Shown one piece after another: positions 53,531 through 62,663 of a DNA stretch of 64,000 bases. The notes below the pieces were generated by a model. It saw only the letters and a program-made list of their open reading frames with translations. It searched no databases and was not told the origin of the DNA. This stretch comes from Anthracocystis setariae (lineage: Eukaryota; Basidiomycota; Ustilaginomycetes; Ustilaginales; Ustilaginaceae). Both the position numbers and the translations under genes were made by a program. Within the stretch, counting starts at the first letter, position 1. Each line of letters opens with the position of its first letter. Where the stretch lies: positions 1-64,000 of the forward strand of contig CAKMXJ010000027.1 of assembly GCA_928724745.1 (NCBI GenBank). The letters run 5' to 3'.

Positions 53531-54397
53531 GAATTCCAACACTTCCCTTTGAACATATTAAAAGGTCGAGCTGCTTCTTGTTATCGATCCTGGTTCTATT
53601 TAGCTCTCTACCGATAGCTTTTGTGATATCCATATTCAGCACGTCAACGTTGCGGTTTGATATCGTAACAAAGTCAAGCCAACATCCGGCTTTGTACATA
53701 TTTAGTATTGTGAAATGCAGTTCAAAGCAGGAGCTCGATGGAGCCAAGCTCGGAATCGGGAATCTCCGTCATTGTGCCTTTGTTTTTCGGAAAGACCTGA
53801 ACTTGCCAGTTTGTGTTGCGGTGCCAGATCAAACCATCGAGAACATTCCAATCAGGTTTGTGGACCGAGCGTTGGTAATGCATACCAACAAGGAGAATCT
53901 TTCGAGCGTCGGAGCACAACTTTATCGGTGCAGCCAAGGCTCGGACCGCATGGCCATGGCAGTATCGTACCGCAAAGGACAGTCACAACGTGACGGCTAG
54001 AGAGAGCATATTTGTGAGCACCAATTGGGGATTCAGGGTGCAGTCGCTTCCAATAATTACGATCTGTGTCCTGGACATCCCAAGCTCGGGCAAAGATTGC
54101 GATGCTGAGACGGCAATACGCGGATCAGTCCGGTCCGGACCTGTTCGAGTTTCAGATGGATTTCCGAGCGTGGTAGCTGACTGTTGCACATTCGACCTGA
54201 GAGGGAGGGACAGGAATTAGAAAGTTATGCTGTGTGATGTTTTACGGTGCAGGACAGTACAGTGCAATACAGTACAGTGCATGTGATGCGATTTGATGCG
54301 ATGCGATGCGACGAGGTATACAGTGCTTGAGGTAGGAAAGAGACAGCTGCTGGAAAGAGGTTGAGCGAGCAGAACATCAAGACGGAAAGGATTTGAG
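53531..54397. other. Transition from repeats to unique sequence
   Basis: From here right, the solo LTRs and transposase relics stop. A 140-codon plus-strand frame (53578-54000) has no domain I recognise and is left uncalled. 54240-54310 holds short direct repeats (ACAGTACAGTGCA, GATGCGATGCGA). Confidence 0.4.
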
Positions 54398-55784
54398 CTA
54401 TGTGGGGGCTTGCGATGAGGAGGGAGCGGGTAACAATCTGCCTCTAGCATCACGCCTGCGACCGACGATATTGGCCGTGGACGAACGAGATTTTCGACCC
54501 TTGTTGCGATAAGTCAGATTGTGACGTTTCACGGCCGGAACGCTGGCAAGACCAGCAGACTTGTCGTTGTTGAAGAGTGGCGGCGCACTCGCCGAAGAAG
54601 CTCTTGGGCTCAAGGACGAGCGGTGAGATGGAGGCGGTGATTCGGCCGATGTGAATGGGACGGGGCTACCTTCAGGGGAGGAAGGACGGGTATCTGAAAG
54701 ACGATCGGCATCCAGACCGAGGCTCATGTCGAACGGGTCGGAGCCAAAACTCGGCTCGATGTCGACAGGTCGATTGCGGCCGACGCCGGGTTCAGCTAGA
54801 ACTTGGTCTGTTTCGTCTGGGTCATGCGCTGTTGTTGGTGCGTGAGGTGTGTGGGTCACTAATGGCCTGAGCGTACCTCCGCCAGAGATCGTCGTCAACA
54901 CCGGGGCGCTTATGGATTGATCGAGGAAGGTTTGCGGCTCGAAAGGAATCTCCGGACCGAAAAGGATGTGAAGGCGATTCGTTCACAGCTGGCGTCGGAA
55001 CTTCGACACGCTCGCCGGCGTCGGACGCCACTGATAATACATTGTTTGCCAAGATGCTCGAGATGCTGTTTGCTGCGGCGTTGCTTGTGGCGTTGGGATT
55101 CATGTTGGTGCCTGTGCTGGTGCTGGTGCTAGTGACGAGACTGACTTGAGCAAGGCCATTCTTTACTTGTTCAAGGGTGCTGCATGACGCAAGCAGATGC
55201 GCAGCAAGAGGAACGGCCTTTGCGCGTCGTTCGATGTTTGAGGGCAGAGTGCTATTGATGAGCAGCGCCGCTTGAAGGCCGCAAGAGGCGTGGGGGTTGA
55301 GTTGTTGGAATGAGTCAAGGATCGCCGACAAGTGCGCGTGAGCCGAGGGCGGCAAAGCTGAAATGGTGTCTGATACTCGGAGCATGCTCCAACTCAACAG
55401 AGCTTCGTCCCTGAAGCTCACTTGGGCCACAAAGGCGGGCTGTTCTCGGGTTGCCAAAGGCGACGAGGTTGCGTAGGATCCAATCAAGCCCAAGAGATTA
55501 GGACAGGATTGCTGAGTGCGCAGCACGTCGATGGCCCACTGCCTCTCGTATGGTTCAAGTGTATCGATGAAGCTTTGACATGCATGGGCATCGTGATAGG
55601 GGTAATCGAGGGTGCGTAGAAAGTTGAATGCCTTCTCCCTGGCCATCTCGGCGCCAGTCTTGGCACTCGTACTGGTGCCATCTGCTTGACGATTCATGTG
55701 TGCAGGCAGCGTTTGCAAGCACGCATTCGCGGATGAAACACAGCGGATGAGATTGACAGATGGCGGAAGGCGGAAGGATAGCAA
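54398..55784 (-). CDS. Hypothetical protein, probably two exons or one frameshift
   Basis: A 320-codon frame (55784-54822) is overlapped at its 3' end by a second minus-strand frame (54901-54398). The first is Ser/Ala-rich with a helical region (AREKAFNFLRTLDYPYHDAHACQSFIDTLEPYERQWAIDVL) and KRPGVDDDLWRRYAQAI. The second is Pro/Ser-rich and low complexity (SPEGSPVPFTSAESPPPSHRSSLSPRASSASAPP), ending in RRRDARGRLLPAPSSS. The style and overlap suggest one protein joined by a short intron in the 54800-54900 region, but the donor/acceptor pairs I tested did not restore frame cleanly. The alternative is the 320-residue protein alone. The start ATG at 55784 is followed in frame by MNRQADGTSTSAKTG at codon 30, a possible true start. 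Family not recognised. Confidence 0.5.
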
Positions 55785-56324
55785 CAGAAGGTGGTGGTGG
55801 TTGGTGGCAACAAAGTGGCCAATGAGCTGGCTGAGTCGAGACGAGACGAGATTAAAGAGAACAACACTTTCGCCCGTCTCCCGATCTATCTCTCTCTTGG
55901 CACAATTTACACCCTTTCACCTTTGACATTTCACGCGATTCACGCGGCAGACTTCCGAACCCTGTGATTCGGCGTGTCGCGCTGAGTGGTTGTCGGATCA
56001 GTGTGAACGTGGCTGTGACTGCAACTGTCACTCTGTGAGTGTGACTATGACTGTGTCGGGTTGCATTGATATAATTTGGATATTACTCTATAAATACTTG
56101 TCACGCTATCGCACGATTGTATGCGTGAGAGTGAGAGGAAATGGTAGTGAACGGCGGGATCCGAACGAAGCTGAAAATTCATACAGACCAAGTGGCCGTG
56201 AGTGCTGACTCAGCATCAGTCAGGTGGTTGGGATCGAGGCACCTGACATTACTGTTAAAATAATCATTATGTTATTGTGAATTGAAAAATCGCTCGTTCC
56301 ATCGATCCACGGCATTTTTTCTAT
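55785..56324. other. Intergenic region
   Basis: No gene seen. TGTGAGTGTGACTATGACTGTG-type short repeats near 56010-56055, and an AT-rich CTCTATAAATAC motif near 56088. Confidence 0.4.
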
Positions 56325-56873
56325 TATACCTTTTTTCGCTTCAAACCATGGTTAATGGCAAAGTCATCGTGATTGCTCCTAATGTCTTCGTGACAATGTT
56401 AAGAGATCCTAGCTGATGTGATCGTGAGTCTTGATTGGCTGTCTTTGGGAGAGGTCTGTGTTGATTGTGATTAGTCAGCAACATGCGTGATCCTTGCTTG
56501 TCCAAAGTGCTGAGCTTCTCCTTGTTCTTGCCGAGGGGCTGAGTTCTGTCTTGACACCATCGCATCGCATCGCCAACAACACCATACAGTCCAGACCAAG
56601 AAGCAGAGCTCAGTTCCTGATTTGATCCGAGGGAAGATTGTTGACATGGTATCCTCGGTCATGTAGTCTGGTTCACAACTGAGAATGCGATTTGGTTCAC
56701 ACAGCATGATCCCTATACATTTGGCAGATCTTGATACATCGTTTGACTCCCGAAGACAGCCAATCAAGACTCACAATCACATCAGCTAAGATCTTGAACA
56801 TGTATCACGAAGACATTAGGAGCAATCACGATGACATTGCCGTTAACCATGGTTTGAAGCGAAAAAAGGTATA
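56325..56873. mobile_element. 549-bp element with long terminal inverted repeats
   Basis: TATACCTTTTTTCGCTTC at the left edge is mirrored by GAAGCGAAAAAAGGTATA at the right. The arms stay complementary for roughly 120 bp each (for example 56381-56396 against 56801-56821, and TCTTGATTGGCTGTCTT against its complement at about 56755-56771) around a ~300-bp core. It begins and ends with TA, suggesting a TA-targeting Tc1/mariner-like non-autonomous element. It encodes nothing convincing. Confidence 0.7.
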
Positions 56874-57929
56874 TTGTAATATCGAGGTGCCGATTCTTTC
56901 TCGCGTCCTTTTCTGAGTTAGAAGACGCTGCAATTTTGGTGAATATAGCAATTCATTATTTGACCCTCTTTTAATAATTTTTTTTTGTTTTTTTTTTTTG
57001 GCGTCGCGAACTCGAAAATTTGCACCACACTTGTAAAAGCTTTTCGGGCCTATGTCACACGATCGCTGCTTGTATGCGATATGTGAATAGTGAAGGCAGT
57101 CGATTGCAAGGGGAAGAGATTCAGTGATGGCCTTGAATATATACATGAGGAGCGTGAGCGACGAGTGTGCGGTGAGGCAAGAGGTCGGAATGTGCTTAGC
57201 AGACGCTGACTAAGCGTTAGTCACATGCACACGTGACAGCCTATCACTCATTGCCCACTTGACTTGCTTCGAGGACCTACGTAAGCGTATGAGTTGGGGG
57301 AGGGCGGATGCCTTCGATTATGCAACTGAGTCTTTCCAGTCAGCCCAGAGCCTCGACAGCGAAGCGGAAACATGAAAATGAGGGTGAGGAACAGAGTGGA
57401 AAAGTCACAAAGTGGGAGAGCTGCAGAGTAGACAAGTCCGTCCCAGTCTGCTACTGTAACGCCACGGGGGGGCAGAGTGTCAAAGTTGGTTAACCATGCA
57501 GAGTTTGCAGCAGAAACGACGTTGAACGCGGTCTATATTTCTTTTTTGAGTTCTCAACAAACCTCCTCCGCCTCTCCAACTTTCCATGTCTCGGGAGCGC
57601 TCACTCTCACTCTCACTCTTAATTCTTAGCTACCAATCAATAAAGCATTCAATTCCCAAAGGCAAGGCAAATACGGTATCATGAGAGTGGCTGTGACGTT
57701 GGCAAGCATGTCGAAACGGAACCAGCACCAGCAAATCATCAGCGCTCTCGCCCTGGTAGAATTCCATGAGTCAAAGAATCCGCGCTGCCGGTAGTCAGAT
57801 GTCCAACGAGCCAGCCTCCCTGTGACACGCGTCTTGAAGTGGACCAGATCTGACACACGCCACCGTACCTGCACTGTACTGTACAGCACAGTGTCCAAGC
57901 TTGTTGTCGGTTGGCGATCGCAATAAAGG
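56874..57929. other. Intergenic region
   Basis: Includes a poly-T tract (56965-57000), the short palindrome TGACTAAGCGTTAGTCA at about 57207 and CACTCTCACTCTCACTCTT at 57600. No supported gene. Confidence 0.4.
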
Positions 57930-59510
57930 CTAGCTTGCTTCGTTCAATTTGACGTGATGTTCGAGCATGACGATGAGGCTTCGCGTCCACTTCAGCGCCT
58001 CTTTCGCCTCGGCGACGCTTAACTTGGAAACTTGCAGAGTGGTAGTCTCCTTGGGTGGACGCTTCAGTACCACGAGCAGAGGATCCTCGAAGCGCGACCG
58101 AGGCGATGACGGAGACGGAGGCGATGATGCTTGGAGTGAAAGTGATGCAGGAACACGAGGATGGCTGTGGGCTGTATCACCGAGGCTTTTTTGCCAAGGA
58201 TACGAGACTTGCTGGTTTCGGCTGCTGCTCGGGAGATGTCGACTGTACGGATGCGATACACGGCCACGATCGGGGCCTTGGTCGACGGGGTTCACGGGTC
58301 GGGAGGCTGCCTGTTGCGAGAAATTTCGATTGAGGGGTTCGTGCGGATCTTCAGAGATGCGTCCGCTGCTGCTGCCCGGCAGCCAATTATCGACGTGAAG
58401 ACGCACGAGACTGTCAGCGGCGAGATTGGTGATGGAACCAGTCGAAGGTGCGACTGAAGCTGCGGTTGAAGGAGCCGCCGATGGCGCGCGAGCAGAACGC
58501 ATTCGACCAGATGTCGTTGACTTTCTAAGAGGGGTTTGCTGCAAAGGCGAGGCTGATCTACTCGAGATTGGTGAGCCAACGTCCGTGGCAGCATCCGTTG
58601 CAGCATCCGTAGCCGCAGGTCGCGGGCCCAAGTCTGATACCAAGATCGTGCTGGCTCGCCATGCTTCAACGTTGTGGTCAGATTGCGTGGGATGGACAAA
58701 ACGCCGGGAAGGCTGTGCCAGACTGCGCTGAGAAATGTGTGGTGAGGAGCCATGGTCCAGTCCGGTGGTGCGCGGCCGTTTAGCAGGGACTATGACGGAG
58801 GCAGAGCTGGTGATTGGCTGGGTATGCGATCGAAAAGGCGAATGATTGTGCGAGGTGCGGGTTCCAACGATACTGTATCCGGGAGGGTCGTGAGAGATGC
58901 GTCTGACCGTGAGACGATACGGACAATTTGTAAACGATTTGTCAGGGTCAGGAGGCTTGGTGGTCTTGTGTCCACGTTGGCCAACAAGCTCCTTGGGTTC
59001 TCTGGCGCGACAGCAATCGAGGTAGGCATAAGACTTTATTTTCTTGGGAGGGTCACCGCAGAAGCTGGTACCGCTGGACCGAGTGAAGAGCTTGAAGCCG
59101 TTCTGGGTGGAGAAGCGGCGACAAGTGTCGATGACTGCCGTAAAGTCCGGAAAGACTTGGTCAAGTATACTTTGGGGTAAACGTGCTTCAAATGACCGAG
59201 CACTTGTCTCATCGGATGGTGTCTGATCTACGTCAGACGCGCTGAAATCGCAGCCTCTGCCCGTGTTGGTGACGTTGCTATCCTGAGTATCCAGCTCATC
59301 CCCATCCGCCTCCGCCTCCGCCTCTGCCTCTGCCTCCGCCTCTGCCTCCGCCTCCGCCTCTAGTCGCCCGTCTTGGTCGTCTTGTTCGTCTTGATCACGA
59401 TTGTCGGCTTCCAGCAGCGCTGGACGCGAGGAGGATGAGCGTGGCACGGGTAGCTTCATGAACGGGAAGCGGAGTGAAAAATGCGGAATGCGAGCATGAA
59501 TGGTATGCAA
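57930..59510 (-). CDS. FAR1/WRKY-GCM1-type zinc-finger protein (526 aa)
   Basis: A single frame. After a low-complexity acidic N-terminus with an (AE)n run (about 51-68), residues 117-224 read VFPDFTAVIDTCRRFSTQNGFKLF ... YAYLDCCRA ... SFTNCPYRLTVRRI ... GTRTSHNHSPF. This is the Cys-Cys...NCPY...HNH pattern of the FAR1/WRKY-GCM1 zinc-binding DNA-binding fold found in MULE transposases and transcription factors derived from them. No MULE catalytic domain follows; the rest is Ser/Pro-rich with a short amphipathic C-terminus (VAEAKEALKWTRSLIVMLEHHVKL). Probably a nuclear DNA-binding protein, perhaps domesticated from a MULE. The start could instead be Met18. Confidence 0.72.
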   Translation of the reverse strand: MHTIHARIPHFSLRFPFMKLPVPRSSSSRPALLEADNRDQDEQDDQDGRLEAEAEAEAEAEAEAEAEADGDELDTQDSNVTNTGRGCDFSASDVDQTPSDETSARSFEARLPQSILDQVFPDFTAVIDTCRRFSTQNGFKLFTRSSGTSFCGDPPKKIKSYAYLDCCRAREPKELVGQRGHKTTKPPDPDKSFTNCPYRLTVRRISHDPPGYSIVGTRTSHNHSPFRSHTQPITSSASVIVPAKRPRTTGLDHGSSPHISQRSLAQPSRRFVHPTQSDHNVEAWRASTILVSDLGPRPAATDAATDAATDVGSPISSRSASPLQQTPLRKSTTSGRMRSARAPSAAPSTAASVAPSTGSITNLAADSLVRLHVDNWLPGSSSGRISEDPHEPLNRNFSQQAASRPVNPVDQGPDRGRVSHPYSRHLPSSSRNQQVSYPWQKSLGDTAHSHPRVPASLSLQASSPPSPSSPRSRFEDPLLVVLKRPPKETTTLQVSKLSVAEAKEALKWTRSLIVMLEHHVKLNEAS

Positions 59511-60385
59511 GCTCTTTGGTGCGAGTTCAAGAGCGTGCGCGAAGCATACCTATAGTGGTCGCCATAGTTGGCTGATACGATGATGGTGGTGGGCGGCAAT
59601 AAAGGATTGGCAGTCCACGTTGGTGGGTCCATGCAGCTGCGTGTGCGCGTCGGTGACAAACGATTCACCGAAACCCGAAATTGGACTCCCGAAATTGGAA
59701 GTGAATCGTGATCACAGCCACGAACTTCTGAGATCGGAGATCGGCTCGATTGCTTTATTAATAATACAGTAAACTGTTTTTGCACAAATGTGTCAGAAGC
59801 TCAGTCCAACTCGTCCCGTCAATTTCTTGTTTTATTTGTGTTTGTGTATTTTTTTCGCCAATAATTTGTTGATTTTGTTTACTTCGTCGGACAAGTGGAA
59901 CCGGCCGATTCAGTAAATCCAGCCCATCTCAGCCCAGACGCGCACGTCCTTACGGTACGGTCTGCGTCATGCATTTACTGTAACTTTGTCAATTTTGTAA
60001 GAAAAAAGAAGCAACAAAAATACAAGAACAAGTAATGATTTTAATGCTGCGCACACACAAGTACAGTACAGTGCGCAAAACAAGATTGCTAACGCACGCA
60101 GAGCGTCGAGTACCAAAAACACAAGGAGGTACCGCACAATTTTGACTACTACTACAAGAACACTAACAGGAAGCGCGCCGTTGTTGTTGTATTCGTTCTT
60201 CTCATTTGTACCAATTCTGCGAGTTGGCGTAGTGTACAGCTTTGTACAGTTCTGTACAGTACAAGCTAAGCTCCTTGGCGCCTACCTGCTTCTTGCTTGC
60301 CTTCTTGCCTTCTTGCCTTCTCGCTTTCTTTTTCTTTCTTTCGTTATGCCTCTCAGAGACTCACTCTTTTTCAGGGACTTTGACA
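59511..60385. other. Intergenic region between divergent genes
   Basis: Contains promoters for both flanking genes presumably, CTTTGTACAGTTCTGTACAGTAC-type repeats near 60060 and 60238, and pyrimidine-rich tracts before the next ATG (CTTTCTTTTTCTTTCTTTCG). No gene seen. Confidence 0.45.
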
Positions 60386-61534
60386 ATGTCATCGTCATCG
60401 TCATCGTCATCAACCTCGGCCAATTCACTGTGGCAGATGGTCTCGGCTCGTGACATCAATTCCATCCCTTTCCCGCGCACGACAGAATCGAATGGAAGCT
60501 CCAATGATGCTTCCTACGCCGATTTCGAGATCCAGGGCCATTTCAAGCTGGCAGGTGTGGCTGCTCGTCGTATCAGAATCATGGTGCATGGTACAATGGA
60601 TCGCGATCTCGCTTTGCTGGCTTTGCGCCAGCAACCGTTCCACTTCTTCTCTTACTGGCACGGTAGCGATCGAGATGTGATCTTGTTGCATCACAGACAG
60701 AGACAAAAAGATTCCAACCGCCGAGCAGATCAGCGTGACGACCGAAATGGAGCAGCTAATCGCCAGCTTGTCCTTTTTGCAAACTCGGGCTCGAACCCCA
60801 GCAAAGAGGACGAGAACCACGACGATGACGAGCAGTCAACGGATTTGGGTTCGCCACTTGACCCTGTAGTGACTCGCGCACCTTCTTCATCAGATGAGTC
60901 GATGCACAGCTCTGATACTTTCAACACCGTTGGCTACCTCTACCTGTTCCGACAAGGATCTGAGGAGATGATTGCTGCTCTTGCCGTCTCGACCCAAAGC
61001 AATGCAAGCACTTGCAGCCCAGCCATGAATCCAATTTTGCCAGTACATGGCTCTCTCGATCAGCCTCTTGCGCCCTTTCAAAGTCCGATCGGGACCATTG
61101 GCAGTCGGACGCGTGCACGCTCTGACCTTGCGTCGGTCGCGCACCATCAACACCGGCTCATACAATTGGATCACCACGAGACCCAAACCATATCGCACAC
61201 CGACTTGAAACATGCTATGCGCGAATCCAGTAGGTCAAGCAGCCAATCACGCGCACACGGTCAGCGTCAGCGTCATGAACTCAGTCATGAACTCAAATGG
61301 ATCATCTTTGCTGCGAAAGCATTGACCCTGGCGTCACTTCACATCAATCTGGTGGAGCTGATCATAATCGGCTGCAATCTCTTGCGTCTCTTGTGGATGG
61401 TGACTGTGTTCTACTTTCAACCCGTCTCCCACGAGCAACTTGAAGCTTATTGCGGCTTCGAGCTCGAGATCTTTGACACGACGCCCATGACTGTGGGATG
61501 CTTTATGCTCCAACGCGGTCGCGGTCGGGTCTGA
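60386..61534 (+). CDS. Hypothetical protein with C-terminal membrane segment
   Basis: I chose the ATG at 60386 (GACAATGTC context), giving about 382 residues starting MSSSSSSSSTSANSLWQM. The frame extends 48 codons upstream to 60242, but that part is hydrophobic, translated from pyrimidine-rich leader, and more likely 5' UTR; if real it would be a signal anchor. Features: a conserved-looking N-terminal region (FEIQGHFKLAGVAARRIRIMVHGTMDRDLALLAL), an acidic/Ser-rich middle, and a long hydrophobic stretch at about 303-344 (LKWIIFAAKALTLASLHINLVELIIIGCNLLRLLWMVTVFYF) that could span a membrane once or twice. Family not recognised. Confidence 0.6.
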   Translation: MSSSSSSSSTSANSLWQMVSARDINSIPFPRTTESNGSSNDASYADFEIQGHFKLAGVAARRIRIMVHGTMDRDLALLALRQQPFHFFSYWHGSDRDVILLHHRQRQKDSNRRADQRDDRNGAANRQLVLFANSGSNPSKEDENHDDDEQSTDLGSPLDPVVTRAPSSSDESMHSSDTFNTVGYLYLFRQGSEEMIAALAVSTQSNASTCSPAMNPILPVHGSLDQPLAPFQSPIGTIGSRTRARSDLASVAHHQHRLIQLDHHETQTISHTDLKHAMRESSRSSSQSRAHGQRQRHELSHELKWIIFAAKALTLASLHINLVELIIIGCNLLRLLWMVTVFYFQPVSHEQLEAYCGFELEIFDTTPMTVGCFMLQRGRGRV

Positions 61535-62663
61535 TATCGCCTTTACTGGTGTTGGATTCCGACATCTGATGCCCCTGTTTTGCAGTCCTCAAATACTATC
61601 TCAATTGCGATCGAGCCCATAACAATAGATTCGGCTTGGCTTGCTGGATGCCAACATGGTCCCCCGTGGACGTCATAACACAACCTTTCACCCTTATACT
61701 GTACGTGTATCAGCATGGTCCATAACATAGCAAGACTGCATAACGTGACAGCCGCTTGAAACATGATTTTGGAACGAAACTCATCCAGTGAAGCCTGTGT
61801 ACAATGAGTGATTGCTTGATTGCCTGCACGCACTGACCAGCTACTGGCGAGTCGCGCTAGGATGGTATTTCACTCTATGGTTTCATCGCACAACAGCTAA
61901 GTTTATGAAACAATGTTGATCACATGGTTTCACTTTATGGGCCAGGTAGTCGCGTTATGAGATGCACGGAGGAACAGATGTTGGCGATCCCAGCCTTGAT
62001 CGGCTCGCGATATTAGATCGCCGATACAGGAGTCTCGTGCATGCGCATGTTCTTGCTGGTTTGTCTTGCCTGTCTGTTTTGTTGCGAGGTAGAGCACATA
62101 AAGGAAGTCATACGGGTTAGCTAGACATCATAACACAACCACTGTCTTTACATAACTTGTTCCTAGTCCGGTCCCTAATACCAGTGCTCTACCAATCTTG
62201 TGCGACTATTTGGTCATACTATCCAACAACAGAATCTTAATGATCCGACATTGCCTTTCTCTGTTGCTTAAATCTGGTTCGCCTCTTACTCGCCTTTGAC
62301 CTCTGTGTGATTTGTGGGTATACGGTATGTGTGTGATAGAGAAAGAGAGCAGCACGCGAGTCCGTGCGCATGAAAGCGCAGAACGCAGCGTATTGTATGA
62401 CTTTATTTTTGCGCTTGGCTTCGTCACGTAGAAACAAAAGAATACAGGAAAAATGAAAAGAAGGAAAACAAGAACACAAGAACAAGAACAAGAACAAGAA
62501 CAAGAAAAAGGAATAAATACAAGAACAATGTTGCACAAGACACAAGCTTCCTCTCGTCCGCTCCTCCTCCATCTGCTTTGCACACCTCACCTCCGTCCAA
62601 GACTGCCATCCAGATGCTTCCCATGTCCGGAGTTTGAATTGCTGGAATTCACCTCCTCCTAAG
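61535..62663. other. Intergenic region with AAGAAC microsatellite
   Basis: 62440-62525 is an AG/AC-rich tract with (AAGAAC)n, and short frames in it come from the repeat. 61543-61833 has a weak minus-strand frame without domains. No supported gene. Confidence 0.45.

Noticed and set aside
53578..54000. 140-codon plus-strand frame
   Set aside because: No domain, no conserved copy, no clear promoter; overlapping frames exist on both strands.
54822..54901. Exact intron joining the two frames of the 54398-55784 gene
   Set aside because: GTACGC with the available AG acceptors did not restore the second frame, and the alternatives give introns of about 30-65 nt with weak donors. Left open.
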